Shown here piece by piece: positions 36,180-46,268 of a stretch of 64,000 nucleotides of DNA. Both the position numbers and the translations under genes were made by a program. Source of the stretch: Homalodisca vitripennis (taxonomy: Eukaryota; Arthropoda; Insecta; Hemiptera; Cicadellidae). The stretch covers positions 20,793,501 to 20,857,500 of the forward strand of contig NC_060209.1 of NCBI RefSeq assembly GCF_021130785.1, written 5' to 3'. The first letter of the stretch is position 1. Every line of letters starts with the position of its first letter. The notes beneath the pieces are model-generated. The model did no database searches, was not told the DNA's origin, and saw nothing but the letters and a program-made list of their open reading frames with translations.

Positions 36180-37040
36180 TCCTTACATCGTCAAGGAAGT
36201 TCAAATCAGCCCTTAAAGTAATAAATGAAGGTACTAGTCTCACAGAAGCTGCTGAAAAGTGGACATAAATTATAGTGTTCTGTATAGGCACTTAAAAATG
36301 CCTATACAATTGTTTTACTGATTGGGTAGAGACCATTGCTGTGCCATATCTAAATTAGTTGAATGGTGTCAAGTATTTAATAGAAGCCAACCTGGCTTTC
36401 CATCTGTCGACTGAAGCTGTAAAGCCTTACAATGACAATCATTGAGTTAATTTTCCTACCCAGCAATCCTAACTAACCTAACTCAACCCCTCGATGTGTC
36501 TTTTTTCCGTCCCTTAAAAATGAAATGGCAAGAAATTCTAGAAGAGTGGAAGAAGGGACCCGTAAGAGCTGGGGCTTCTCTACCAAAGGACAAGTTCCTC
36601 CTTTTTTAAAACGGTTATTTAAATCTCTCAAGAAAGAGAATGTCATAGCTGGATTCAAGAAGTGAGGAATATTTACCTTAAGATGCCAGAAGGTTCTGGA
36701 GATGCTTCCTTTTGCCAAGAGCAACGACAGTACCAGTAACCCCGAAGAGAGTCAACAGCTGGCACAGGCCTTAGGTTCCAGTTTATTAGAACTTCTGAAC
36801 ACTTTTAGGCAGGGAGATGATATCAAACAAAGAAAGAAAAGAACAAAGGTCTACGTAACACTAGGAAAAGTATGGGAGACAACGAGTTTAATGAAGCATA
36901 ATCTGAAGTTTCAGCACCAGTAGCAGGACCTTCAACTGCCCCACCTCATCACCTTCTAAGAGTGGACTATCAAAAGAAAAAAAAAAAGACGGCTGCATCT
37001 ATTCTGAAGAACAGAATTCTGATGGTGAGTCAGGTTATTC
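36180..37040 (+). pseudogene. pogo/jerky-like transposase remnant
   Basis: 36190-36270 encodes a Psq-type helix-turn-helix start (RKFKSALKVINEGTSLTEAA, EKW). From about 36494 the C-terminal DDE region appears: FFRPLKMKWQEILEEWKKG, LPKDKF, a frame change, then the AGFKK-GIF equivalent (near 36652) and KVLEMLPFAKS. The 'FxPLK--W' and 'AGF+--GI-PLN---VL--LP' motifs are typical of CENP-B/jerky/pogo transposases. The catalytic core between them is deleted. Confidence 0.7.
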
Positions 37041-38159
37041 AATTTGCCGGTGGGGCGAGTAGAAACGGTAACTTTTAATATTTTTTTTTTTTCGTTTAAA
37101 ATTTGTTTCGTGTGTGTAACTTATTCCTGAGGTAGAGACCGGAAATTATACCTAATTTCAATGTATTTAATCGAAAATTGAAAGTTACACAGTATAGAAT
37201 TAGCAAATAGTTTCTATTCACCCCATTTTACGGTATTCAAAATCCAGCTCTGTCATATGAAAGCCTGAAAATATTTAAATCTCTAAACATTGTTTTTGTA
37301 CATAAGGGGTAATTTTTTTTTATTAATTCATAATTATATTTCACTCATAAGATAAATGTTTGTAATTTTTTGTGTTTATATTCGACTTGGTTATGTCGAT
37401 TTCAGCCACTTAACAACCAATAATTTTTTATTCAATTTATTGTTAAACGAATTTGAATGAACTACGCCAAAAGGATATAAAAAAAAAATTTCATCTAGGA
37501 AACAACATCGTTTCTGTTTTAATTGTCAGTTCGAAGAAATACTACAGTGGTTTTAGTGTAGTTATTACTAAAAATATTAGTCTTAAACTACAAATGAATT
37601 TATTTATGTAAATAATTTGTATTGGGGGTGTTCAACATATTGATCTTTGATAAATTTTCTCTAAAACTGCACTACGTATTAAAAGTGTATTGCTGGCGAA
37701 AAAGGAACGCATTATTTTCAGAATACAACCAACAACAAACACATCGTATTTTATTTTCTAATGATTCTATTTTACATGGTTTTTTTTCTTGGTGTAACAT
37801 TATTCCCAGTAGTTTCTTATTTTTGGAATTTACAAACTGAGCGCACAGTGGTTATAGTTGCTTTACTAGTTTCTTCACCCCATCAACATTCAACATCAAT
37901 TTTATAGGGTTTTCTGCGGCTCTTGACACACAAACAACAAACTACAGTTAAGTAAGAAACGTATCAAATCAACACTGAGGAGAAAAAGTATAGATAAATT
38001 TTACTATATGCAAAGAAAGGTTATAAACAGAACTCGCCTTCGGCTCGCTGGGGCCTGGGAGCCCCAGGCCCCCAAATTAAGTGCCTTAAATTTGGGGATA
38101 AGTGGAATTCGTAAATCCGTAAATTAGAATTATTAGAGTGTGTTCATTTTTATCTCAAT

Positions 38160-38290
38160 TTAACCAAAGTTTTGACTTTAAGGGCATTTTGCGGCTTAAC
38201 CGTTAGAGATACGACAAAAAGTGAACCTTTCTTTTCGGAAATTTAATTTTGTTTTCCGAATGTGTCCTCGAATTTGAGCTACTACCTTTG
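38160..38290 (+). repeat. Isolated unit related to the ~175-bp satellite
   Basis: Contains CATTTTGCGGCTTAACCG, AGAGATACGACAAAAAGTGA and ACCTTTCTTTTCGG. These match the unit at 40800-41640 (GCGGCCAAACCGATAGAGAT, CAAAAGGTCACTGGACC, CTTTTTTGTAG). Confidence 0.6.
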
Positions 38291-38394
38291 GTTTAGGCAG
38301 TACAGGGCTTGTGAGAAAAGACTGCACTAGTCAGCTGGTGTAAATTGTTACTGTAAATATAATAAAAAAAACCGACTATAAGTCAGTATTTTTA

Positions 38395-38517
38395 AGTTTT
38401 GTAGGGGTTTTAATTTGCTTAGGAGTTTATTTGGTCATGTCAGGAAATTCCCTGGTGGGGATTTAATGTTAACGGGGGATAAGACATCAGGGAGTTTAAT
38501 TTACTCAGGAGGTTATC
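38395..38517 (+). repeat. ~88-bp tandem repeat, left part
   Basis: Units carry GTTAACGGGGGATAAGACAT, CAGGGAGTTTAATTTACTCA and GGAGGTTATC. The array is split by the hAT-like element at 38518-40424 and resumes at 40425. Confidence 0.75.
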
Positions 38518-38779
38518 CAGTAGCGTAGCTAGAAATTTCGTTCGGGGGGGGTCCGAAAACCGGGGGATCCGGGGGACGTTTTGTGTGTTATTTGCCAATG
38601 AATTCACTGGTAAAAGGTAAATACCAAAAATATGGAAATTTTATTAATTACGCCTTATATAAAGTGGAAAGGTGTAATAGGCAAATTAAACTCTCACAGC
38701 AACTCTAGCATCACAAATTTTCTTGTATAGCTACAGAAACTTTACGTAGTTCGATTCTGGCCGAGTAGAAGGCACCAAA

Positions 38780-39001
38780 GTGATGTTGAATTCACTAGAT
38801 AAGAAAGAAAAAGAACAAAACAGAGCTTCACTCAAGCGTATAATTGACACAACTATATTATGTGGAGAAAATGAAATACCCTTTAGGGACATTGGGCCAC
38901 TGACGGCCGAAAAACCCTTTAGAAAAGGAGGGCAATTTTTGAGCGTTGCTCGGGTACAGATCAAACTAACGGTCGGAAAATATACCGGAAAATTCTACTA
39001 A
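38780..39001 (+). pseudogene. hAT transposase N-terminal remnant
   Basis: Encodes DKKEKEQNRASLKRIIDTTI then LCGENEIPFRDIG. This resembles the 'NR--L--II--I-FL--Q-LAFRGH' segment of hAT transposases of the ZMYM/TTF-zinc-finger group. The catalytic domain is absent. It ends where the palindrome begins. Confidence 0.6.
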
Positions 39002-40050
39002 TTAGAAGTTCGGCTACTTTGGATTTTACTATGATTGAAATTATCAATGATTGAGGTATTATGAATGAGTTATAATGACGATTTTTTGTATCATTACACT
39101 GTAGACGAGTATATAATTATCGGAAAAAATAAAAAAAATCACTTTATGTCGGAAATAAAATACACCGAAAAACTCTAATGATTACAACTTAAACTACTTT
39201 GGACTTCGGTTATTGAGGTAAACGTGGTATTTTTGATTGAGTTAGGACGACGATTTTTTGTTATCATTAAACTGTACTCGACTACCTATATAATTATCGA
39301 GAAAAAAAAAATCACTTCCGGTGTGTAAATACCGAAGAAAAGCTCTCTACTGATTCAAGTTTTGACGATTTTGGATTTTACTGGTTGAGTGGTTGAGGTA
39401 AAAGTAGTACTTATAATTATGTTAGGACATTGATTTTAGGTATTCATTCAACGCCGACTAATAAACATATAATTATCAAGAAAAAAAAACAACAAAAATA
39501 ATCACTTCCGATCGGAATATACTAAGGAAAATGAAATAATACCTCAGTCAGTGAAATCCAAAGTAGTCGGAACTTCTTATCAGTAGAGTTTTTCCAGTGT
39601 ATTATCCGACCGGAAGTGATTTTATAAAATTTTTCTTCTATAATTATATAGGTATTAGTCGGCGATCAATTGATACCTAAAATCAATGTTCTAACTAATT
39701 CTAAGTACCACTTTTATCTCAACGACTCAACCAGTGAAATCCAAAATCGTCAAAATCTGAATCAGTAGAGCTTTCCTCGGTATTTACCGACCGGTAGTGA
39801 TTTTTTTTCCCGATAATTATATAGGTACAGTGTAAATTTTAATGATAACAAAAATCGTCGTCCTAACTCAATCGAAAACACAACGTTTACCTCAATCACT
39901 GAAGTCCAAATTAGTTGAAGTTCTAATCAGTAGAGTTTTTAAAGTGTATTTTCCGACCGAAAGTGATTTTTTATATTTTTTTTCAATAATTATTTACACG
40001 TTTTCAACTGTAACACCTAAAATCAACGTCGTAACTTAATTCTAAGCAGT
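38990..40050. repeat. Large palindrome of tandem ~180-bp units
   Basis: In the left half, three units contain ACTTTGGA / TTTTGGA marks at about 39017, 39191 and 39368, each followed by TATAATTATCG and AATCACTT. In the right half these appear inverted: TCACTTCCGG as CCGGAAGTGATTTTAT, GGATTTCACTG as CAGTGAAATCC at about 39551 and 39731, and CACTGAAGTCC at 39897. Symmetry centre is near 39545. Arms are about 500 bp. Confidence 0.85.
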
Positions 40051-40424
40051 CATTCTACGTCCCCAAGACGAATTTGAACGAAGTGGTCGCTAATTCAAAC
40101 TGTTCGCCGTGTTACGGTTCAGGTTACTTTGCGACGGCACGTGACCGCGCCCTATAGAAATACCGTGATTACACTACACTATCCAAAAGGCCGAGTCCAA
40201 AAGTATCGTTTGATACTTTATGATTTAACGAAAGGACAATTTATATTTTTAACAACGGTCACTTCAATCAATTAAATCAATCAATCAATTTAATTTTTGT
40301 AGACAAGATTAATGATAAAACTCTCCTTTTTTTCTCCTGCTCCATGCTTTATTTTTTTAATATGTCTTAAAATTTCGGGGGGGGGGTCCGGACCCCCTGG
40401 ACCCCCCCCTTCGCTACGCCACTG

Positions 40425-40580
40425 AGGTTATCTGATCGTACAATGAAATTTCAGGTGAAGTTAATGTTACAGGGGGTTAAGACATCAGGGAGTTTAATTT
40501 ACTCAAGAGGTTGTCTGGTAATACAAGAAAATTCCGGGGGGGGGGGGGGTAATGTTACCGGGGGTTAAGACACACGTGGG
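40425..40580 (+). repeat. ~88-bp tandem repeat, right part
   Basis: GTTACAGGGGGTTAAGACAT, CAGGGAGTTTAATTTACTCA, AGAGGTTGTC and then GTTACCGGGGGTTAAGACA repeat the motifs seen at 38395-38517. A G homopolymer of about 13 lies at 40537-40550. Confidence 0.75.
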
Positions 40581-40799
40581 TCTCTTTCGGAGGGTGTTGT
40601 GTTTGTGAGCAAAAATAAAATTCACTCTGTCCCTAATTACTATTGAACTTCGGTAACGCTCAGCCAATTCGCGTAGTGCTCTAGTAGCCACTTATACTAG
40701 TCACTGGTTTACGAAGTAATACAAATTAAATCTGGAACTGTTATTAATTGCACCAATGCTGTTCGGAAAAAAATATTAAAAACCCCTAAAATTGTCAAT

Positions 40800-41640
40800 T
40801 AAAAAAAAAGATTTTGCCATTAAGAGCGTATAACAGGCTTACGGAAAGGTATACAACAAAACGCTACTGAACCTTTTTTGTAGATCCTATTAATAGCTAT
40901 TTAATAAAGTGTTTAAGTTTAAACTAGGATAAACGGGTCAACCGATATCGTCTCCAATAAAAACATTTTCACATAAAAATTACAAAATATTAGCATTTAT
41001 TGGCCAAACCGATAGAGATAGGGCAAAAGGTCACTGGACCTTTTTTGTAGACCGTCTTAATTTGTATTAAAATCCGCTTTTTAAAGTACCCTAAGTTTAA
41101 AGTTTCTACTGATATAGAACCCAGAAACAAAATTCTGAAGTAAAACTTGAAAAAGCGACACATTTAAACGCGTTTTGCGGCCAAACCTTTGAGAATAGAC
41201 CAAAATGTTACTGGACTCTTTTTGTAGATCACGCGATTCTAAATCGCCTTGAAAATTTGTTTTGAGCTACGACCAACCGTTTAGCCGCTATCGAGCCTGA
41301 AAGGTAAATCTTTAGGCGAAAATTTCAAAAATATTTCACTTCATCGCATTTTGCGGCCAAACCAATCGACATAGAGTAAAATGTCACTGGACCTTTTTTG
41401 TAGGCCACTTCATTCCACACTAACGTTTTTCCATCAGATCAGAGCTAGCTACAACAGTTCTCCCGCTATCGGGCTTCAAAGAAATGCCTGCAAGAGTGAA
41501 AAGTGCGAAAGTTTGCAAATCCTTTTGAGGGGTTTAAAAGTAAACATTTCCGGTTTTCAGAGTTTTCCCGGTGGTTTGAAGGTAAAAGCTACGTGCGTGC
41601 AAAATTTGGTGTTTCCAGCACTTCTAGAAGTGGGTTAGAA
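40800..41640 (+). repeat. ~175-bp tandem satellite, 4 units
   Basis: CCTTTTTTGTAGA (or a one-base variant) recurs at about 40872, 41039, 41215 and 41391, spacings 167, 176 and 176. Each copy is preceded by GCGGCCAAACC and a CAAAATGTCACTGGA-like segment. It begins near the 88-bp array. Confidence 0.82.
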
Positions 41641-41999
41641 TTTCGTATACCCTATCAATGAGTGAGTTACATAATGCGGCTGTATATACTATATAGGGAT
41701 ACAATTTAAGATACCTATTGCAGTGAGCACTGTACAAAGCACGTCCACAAAGGTACGTCACTCCCTCCAAACTGTTAAATACTTTAACTTTTAACTTGGC
41801 TCACAAGCCTGTCTTATACGAAACCATGTGTTATTGTTGTGTTTAGGCTGATAAATTTTAGTAACATATAAGTAAGCCAGATCTAAGATGACAGATTCTT
41901 TCCTGTCATGCTTTTGCCCTGTCCAGAACCATGACATCCTATAATGTAAGTTTAAAAGTACTCGCAGAGAATCGGCGGATAAGTCGTCAAGTCAAGTCA

Positions 42000-42310
42000 A
42001 AATTTCTTGCCATAATAACATAAGTACATATATTGGCTTGCGTCAAAATAAATATAACTAAAAACTACTAGTAATCTATGTATGGTACTCTATCTACCTT
42101 TAATATACTCTTCTATAGAATAAAAACAATTTTCAATTAGAAATGACGAGCTTTCTTTTAAAGTAGTTTAGATCCAAGTTAGATTTAAGGTGATAAGGGA
42201 GAGCTTTGAACAATGATACTGTAAAATATACACTGGACAAAGGATAAAGTGTATAATATACATCGTATTTGCACGTACAAAAGCTAGAATCTTTTTACTG
42301 CCTCTGCAAT
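42000..42310 (-). pseudogene. LINE 3' end (Jockey/CR1-like), 5'-truncated
   Basis: Minus strand encodes YTLYPLSSVYFTVSLFKALP then YHLKSNLDLNYFKRKLVISN and a stop at about 42137. The 'ALP--LK-----FK--L' motif is the usual C-terminus. The 3' side ends in a GGCAAGAAATTTTGACTTGA-type tail at about 42000. Related in type, not in sequence, to 17665-18423. Confidence 0.75.
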
Positions 42311-42648
42311 AAAAATTGTCTTTAAAACACTATCTTGATAAAACCATATTTCGATGTTTCAGCATTTAAACACCGATTCAGTGTGAATTAATTTATCTAT
42401 TATTTCATAATAAATTATATATTCATCTCACACCTATATTTTTAGAAACTTGTTATGGTGATACAAATATCTCAGACAAATGAAACACATTGAACACGTG
42501 CTACTGTAAGGTATAAAATGTTGATAGGGTTCAGTAAAATATATTTAAGCGCCTTCGCGCGGGTCGCGAGGGCAGTTGACGTAACTCGCATAACTAGGCA
42601 TGAAGTTCAAAGTAAAGGTTGTATGAGTATCTCCCATTAGACCTGTAC

Positions 42649-42681
42649 CCTTGATTATGGATCCTTAATCCATAATCAAGG
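42649..42681. repeat. Perfect 14-bp stem palindrome
   Basis: CCTTGATTATGGAT, a 5-base loop, and the exact inverse. CCTGTAC occurs directly outside each arm. It lies in repeat-like sequence with GCGCGGGTCGCGAGG upstream (42555). Confidence 0.9.
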
Positions 42682-43494
42682 CCTGTACTGCACGTACGGT
42701 GAACGTGGAAATGACAACTATAGAACGGCCAAGAAGGCCATGACTAAGACAATTTTAAAAAGTATGAGCAATTCAGCGCGTTATCACCTCTTTTGTATTA
42801 CAAGTATCAACAAAAGATTCAAAATGGTACTGGTAAAAAAAGTGCTCTCTATACATCGCCGACCATAGCTATTTTTACCGCACAATATTTCTGCTATACG
42901 TCTTTATATGGCTGTAGCTCTATTTTTAAAAGTCAAATTCAAAGATAATAGTGGACGTATGGCGATATTTTTTATAGATGATGTAGTTAGATTGAGTTCA
43001 AAACCAGTAATATCATACAGATCAGAATCAACCAAAAAAGTGGACAAGAAATCTGTTTTCCATTAAAATGACCCTCCGTAGAAAAAAACGGACGACTTCG
43101 TAGCACTTGGCAAAACAATTTTTTTTTTATTCTGTACCCTGAAAAATATACACGATTTTTTACTCTATGTGAAAATGACGAATCGACAGACAAATCAAGA
43201 ATGTCATCAGTCAAATCAGATGTGTTGATGGAAAGTTGTATAGTACTACCGAGAATTAAGTTTATTACAAAATGACTGTGATTGTATTACGTGTGTCCAA
43301 TTTGAGTTTAAGAATTAGCAGCATAATGCGTGAAATAAGTATTTTCTCTAAAACCCTCACTGTCGCTTGAAAACAGGTACAGTAAATGAAATTAACATTG
43401 AATAAACTCAACCTTGAACAATGTCCAGGTCTAAACAAACAACAAATGAAATAATAATAATAATATTTTTCTTGTAATTTTAGAATGAAGGAAG

Positions 43495-43551
43495 ATGGGT
43501 TGTGTCACCAGCAAGACAGATATCAATGATCTTCATCCAAATATATTCCAG
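43495..43551 (+). CDS. FRS2: FRS2/FRS3 homologue, first coding exon
   Basis: Encodes MGCVTSKTDINDLHPNIFQ and ends in phase 0 before GTTAGT. FRS2 proteins are docking adaptors anchored to the membrane by N-myristoylation. Gly2 with Cys3 here is the expected acylation signal (human MGSCCSCPDKD). The start was chosen because MGC, the AAG-ATG-G context and the split before the PTB domain all match the family. A TTTTAG acceptor at 43481-43483 puts the exon start at 43484, so a 5' UTR exon lies upstream. An out-of-frame ATG at 43485 opens a short ORF overlapping this start. Confidence 0.92.
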
Positions 43552-43848
43552 GTTAGTAAGAATTGTTGACAAAACTTTTATTCTATTCTGTGAGCTTTAG
43601 ATTATAGCCTATTCTGAACTAGAAATAAAAACTAGACCAATACATTTATTCCTCATTGTATAAGGTTTTCAAATAGGCTAGTATGTGTTATTTTATTCAA
43701 TATAGTTTATTTTTCTATTTCTAAAATAGGGATTGGCTATAATACTTTTTTATTGATCAGTTGTCTGCTGAAGATATGTTACTTATTTTGGTATTTATTT
43801 ACAATACCGTGACCATGAAAAATGGACTTTTGGTAGTTATCATATTAA

Positions 43849-45000
43849 CGGCCGGGGCGGAAAAAATACGAGTTTTGCGTTAAAAACTTATTGGAATCGT
43901 CATATAGAACAAAAAAGTATAAGGTTTGATGGGGTGGAAATGAGAAATAAAAAAGTTCTAGAAAATGAAAAATTAAATAACTTTTCAGTAATATCTCCAT
44001 GTTATACATCCACGTCTAGCGTCACGTGACCTTTTGTGGCCAATGATTGAACCTCGTGATGACGTCATCGGTTGCGCCGCCATCTTTGCAAACGTAAATG
44101 AAAAATAATACAGAAATGAGCAGAATTTTTATAAAAAATAAATAATGTTTTTCTTAATTTCGAGAAAAAAAATTAATTACGAATGCCTCCGGCCATCAGC
44201 GCGGGGCTTCGGCAGCACCTTTGGTGCTGCCCCGCGCTGATGTCAATAAAAGAAAAACATCCCTCGAGATAGTACCTATCAGTAAAATATAAAATACTAG
44301 AGGGGCTGATCAAAAATATAAATTGAAATGTAATGCAAAGGCAATTATGTAAAGTTAAAAAACTAAATAAATCATGAAAAACTCAAATATATAGATGGAT
44401 CAGAGGACACATACCATTAGTGTGTTGGCGGATACAGCTGAGCAGCAGCAACAAAAAAGTCGTCTATCACAACGAAACGACAAAGTCTCCCGGTTTAAAA
44501 ACACCACTCGACTCGACCGCACGACGAACACATACACTCATTTTTTAAAATTCCATGTTCAATTAAAAAAGAGATAATTTCGTTTCGGTTAAAACGTAAA
44601 CTCTTTACGTGCCCTACGAAACATTCCGACACACACAATTCACTAGGGTTGGTTGAACTAGTGGATGGTTGATTCATCATTGTAAACGCACTCACTCAAT
44701 CCGACCTACTGAACACGATATCTTGTGTAGAACTGACCCATGCCCCGGAGAACTCAGATAACAGGTACGTTATCAGGCTGCTATCAGTCCCGGCCGCAGA
44801 TAATATTCAAGTAAACAGATTATCCAGACACAGCACAGAAACTGAACATTAAAACATTAGGGACTTAACCACTTATCAATATACCCCCTAAAATCATGTT
44901 ATTTGTCATTTGCACCCCATAGTACTATATATATTTTTTGTTCAGGAGGGTGAGCAGAATACGTTGGTAACGTCAAATTCGTGATTTGCCGCCCCGGCGT
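43849..45000. mobile_element. TTAA-flanked element with GC-rich termini (1.15 kb)
   Basis: TTAA at 43845-43848 and 45001-45004. Inverted termini are CGGCCGGGGCGGAAAAAATA on the left and ACGCCGGGGCGGCAAATC on the right complement, followed on both sides by a CGA-TTTG-CGTTA motif. The interior has a strong nested hairpin at 44194-44242. A minus-strand ORF at 44695-44495 includes NRNEIISFLIEHGILKNECM then CSSCG, reminiscent of the N-terminus of ISXO2/Merlin-type transposases, though that resemblance is weak. Confidence 0.72.
44194..44242. repeat. GC-rich nested hairpin
   Basis: Outer arms CATCAGCGCGGGG / CCCGCGCTGATG; inner arms GGCAGCACC / GGTGCTGCC around a TTT loop. One arm carries about five extra bases between the inner and outer stems. 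Far more GC-rich than the surroundings. Confidence 0.9.
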
Positions 45001-45184
45001 TTAATCTTACTGGTACGGGACTTTTTTTTCATGGGTTGGGCATTTATAGCCAAGTATTATTATCACAGGTGCATATAAACTGGGGGGAAAGTATATTATT
45101 GTATTATATTGATGCCTTTCGGGCATTATTGCGTTAAAAATGGAAAATAACCGACAAAATTTTGTCGAACAACACTTGGAGGGT

Positions 45185-45300
45185 TAAGGATCAGGGGCAT
45201 CACGTGATCTGGGATTCGACTTTTGCAAGCTGGAGTTAATTTTTTTTTTCTAAAAGAGCAAGCAGTGCGCAGCGGGCAGGCATCATTAACAGAATTAACG
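45185..45300. repeat. Solo arm related to the foldback element
   Basis: Matches the left arm at 51152-51260: GATCAGGGGCAT-ACGTGATCTGGG, GGAGTTAATTTTTTTT, CTAAAAGAGCAAGCAG, GCGCAGCGGGCAGGCATC. No inverted partner is seen next to it. Confidence 0.75.
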
Positions 45301-45691
45301 TACTTGTCAGCATCATTTCAGTAAAATTGCCAGAGATACTGTCAAAAACAGAGTTTTCAAAAAATCGTAACTCCTTTGATTTTTGTTGCCGACGAATTTT
45401 TTCTTCACTATTGTTTTCAGGAAAAATTGTAGTTTTCAGGGGAAAAAAATGAACATACCTTTCCATGGTCACGTTATTGTAAATTGATACCCTTATTTTA
45501 CCTACTTCTGTTAGTGTACCCTTGTCTATTTCTTAGCAGTAACATCTACAGGAATATATGGTAATAGCCTACTACATACAGAATAGAGTATCTAGCTTAT
45601 ACAAGGCATTTTATAAAGTTATCAGAAAAACGGCAGGATTATTAAAAACAACAAATTTATAATAGAAATAGCCTAAGACAATTAAGATTGA

Positions 45692-46268
45692 GGGTAGGGT
45701 ACGATAAGCGGATCCGGTTTTTTATATCGAAGAATGTAATCATCGATACCTAATATTCACATCTCAAATCCTAGAATATCAATCTAAATAAAAGTATCTA
45801 TAGTCCTCAATAACAATCATATGTTTTAAATGAAAATATGAATTTAATATTTACAGTGATCAAACAGATTATTGTAACCAAAATTAGGAAAACTGAAGAC
45901 GACCATATTTGCTCCTGTCACAGTTACAGTTGTTTCTTTCCCACAAATTTCACATAATGGGTTTTTTGTTACGAGTGCAACATGTTGAAGTCACGAAAAA
46001 CATGTCTTATCTTCTTTCAAAGCAATGTCGTGTAGTTTTTTAAAAATTGACTGCCATTGTAAGTAACCAAATGTTACTTATATAAAATTGAAATATTACA
46101 TTACGAGTGTTGATGTGTGACAAAAGTCTTTACAGCTGTTGATATGGATTATTTAAGTTGTTCAAAATAATTAATCAGTATCAATTGATTATATCGATGG
46201 TCATGATTTAGTAATACCGTTTGCCAATTTCGATATAAAAAACCGGGTCCACTTATCGTACTCTACCC
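45692..46268. mobile_element. 8-bp-TSD MITE, copy B (577 bp)
   Basis: Termini GGGTAGGGTACGATAAGCGG on the left and the inverse (slightly changed) on the right. Flanked by AAGATTGA on both sides (45684-45691, 46269-46276). It is homologous to 7163-7708 but in opposite orientation: its right subterminal region matches the left subterminal region of copy A. No ORF. Confidence 0.9.

Larger units (their letters stand above)
38518..40424 (+). mobile_element. hAT-like element (1.9 kb) with palindromic core
   Basis: Termini are CAGTAGCGTAGCTAG on the left and CAGTGGCGTAGCGAAG on the right complement, each followed by a G-rich tract and GGTCC. A perfect 8-bp duplication AGGTTATC flanks it (38510-38517, 40425-40432). 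CAG-initial termini plus an 8-bp duplication indicate hAT. A short ORF resembling a hAT N-terminal region lies at 38783-39001, and the interior from 38990 to 40050 is a large inverted repeat. It was inserted into an 88-bp tandem array. Confidence 0.9.
33671..43483. other. Intergenic region / FRS2 5' flank, repeat-rich
   Basis: Separates TMEM147 from the first recognised FRS2 coding exon. Listed elements occupy much of it. Nothing is recognised in 33671-33999, 34230-35339, 37050-37999 and 42690-43483. FRS2 probably has a 5' UTR exon here, because a splice acceptor precedes its ATG, but I cannot locate it. Confidence 0.7.

Noticed and set aside
45236..45472. 78-codon minus-strand ORF
   Set aside because: Its start region is the repeat arm shared with 51150-51260; a product of that repeat.
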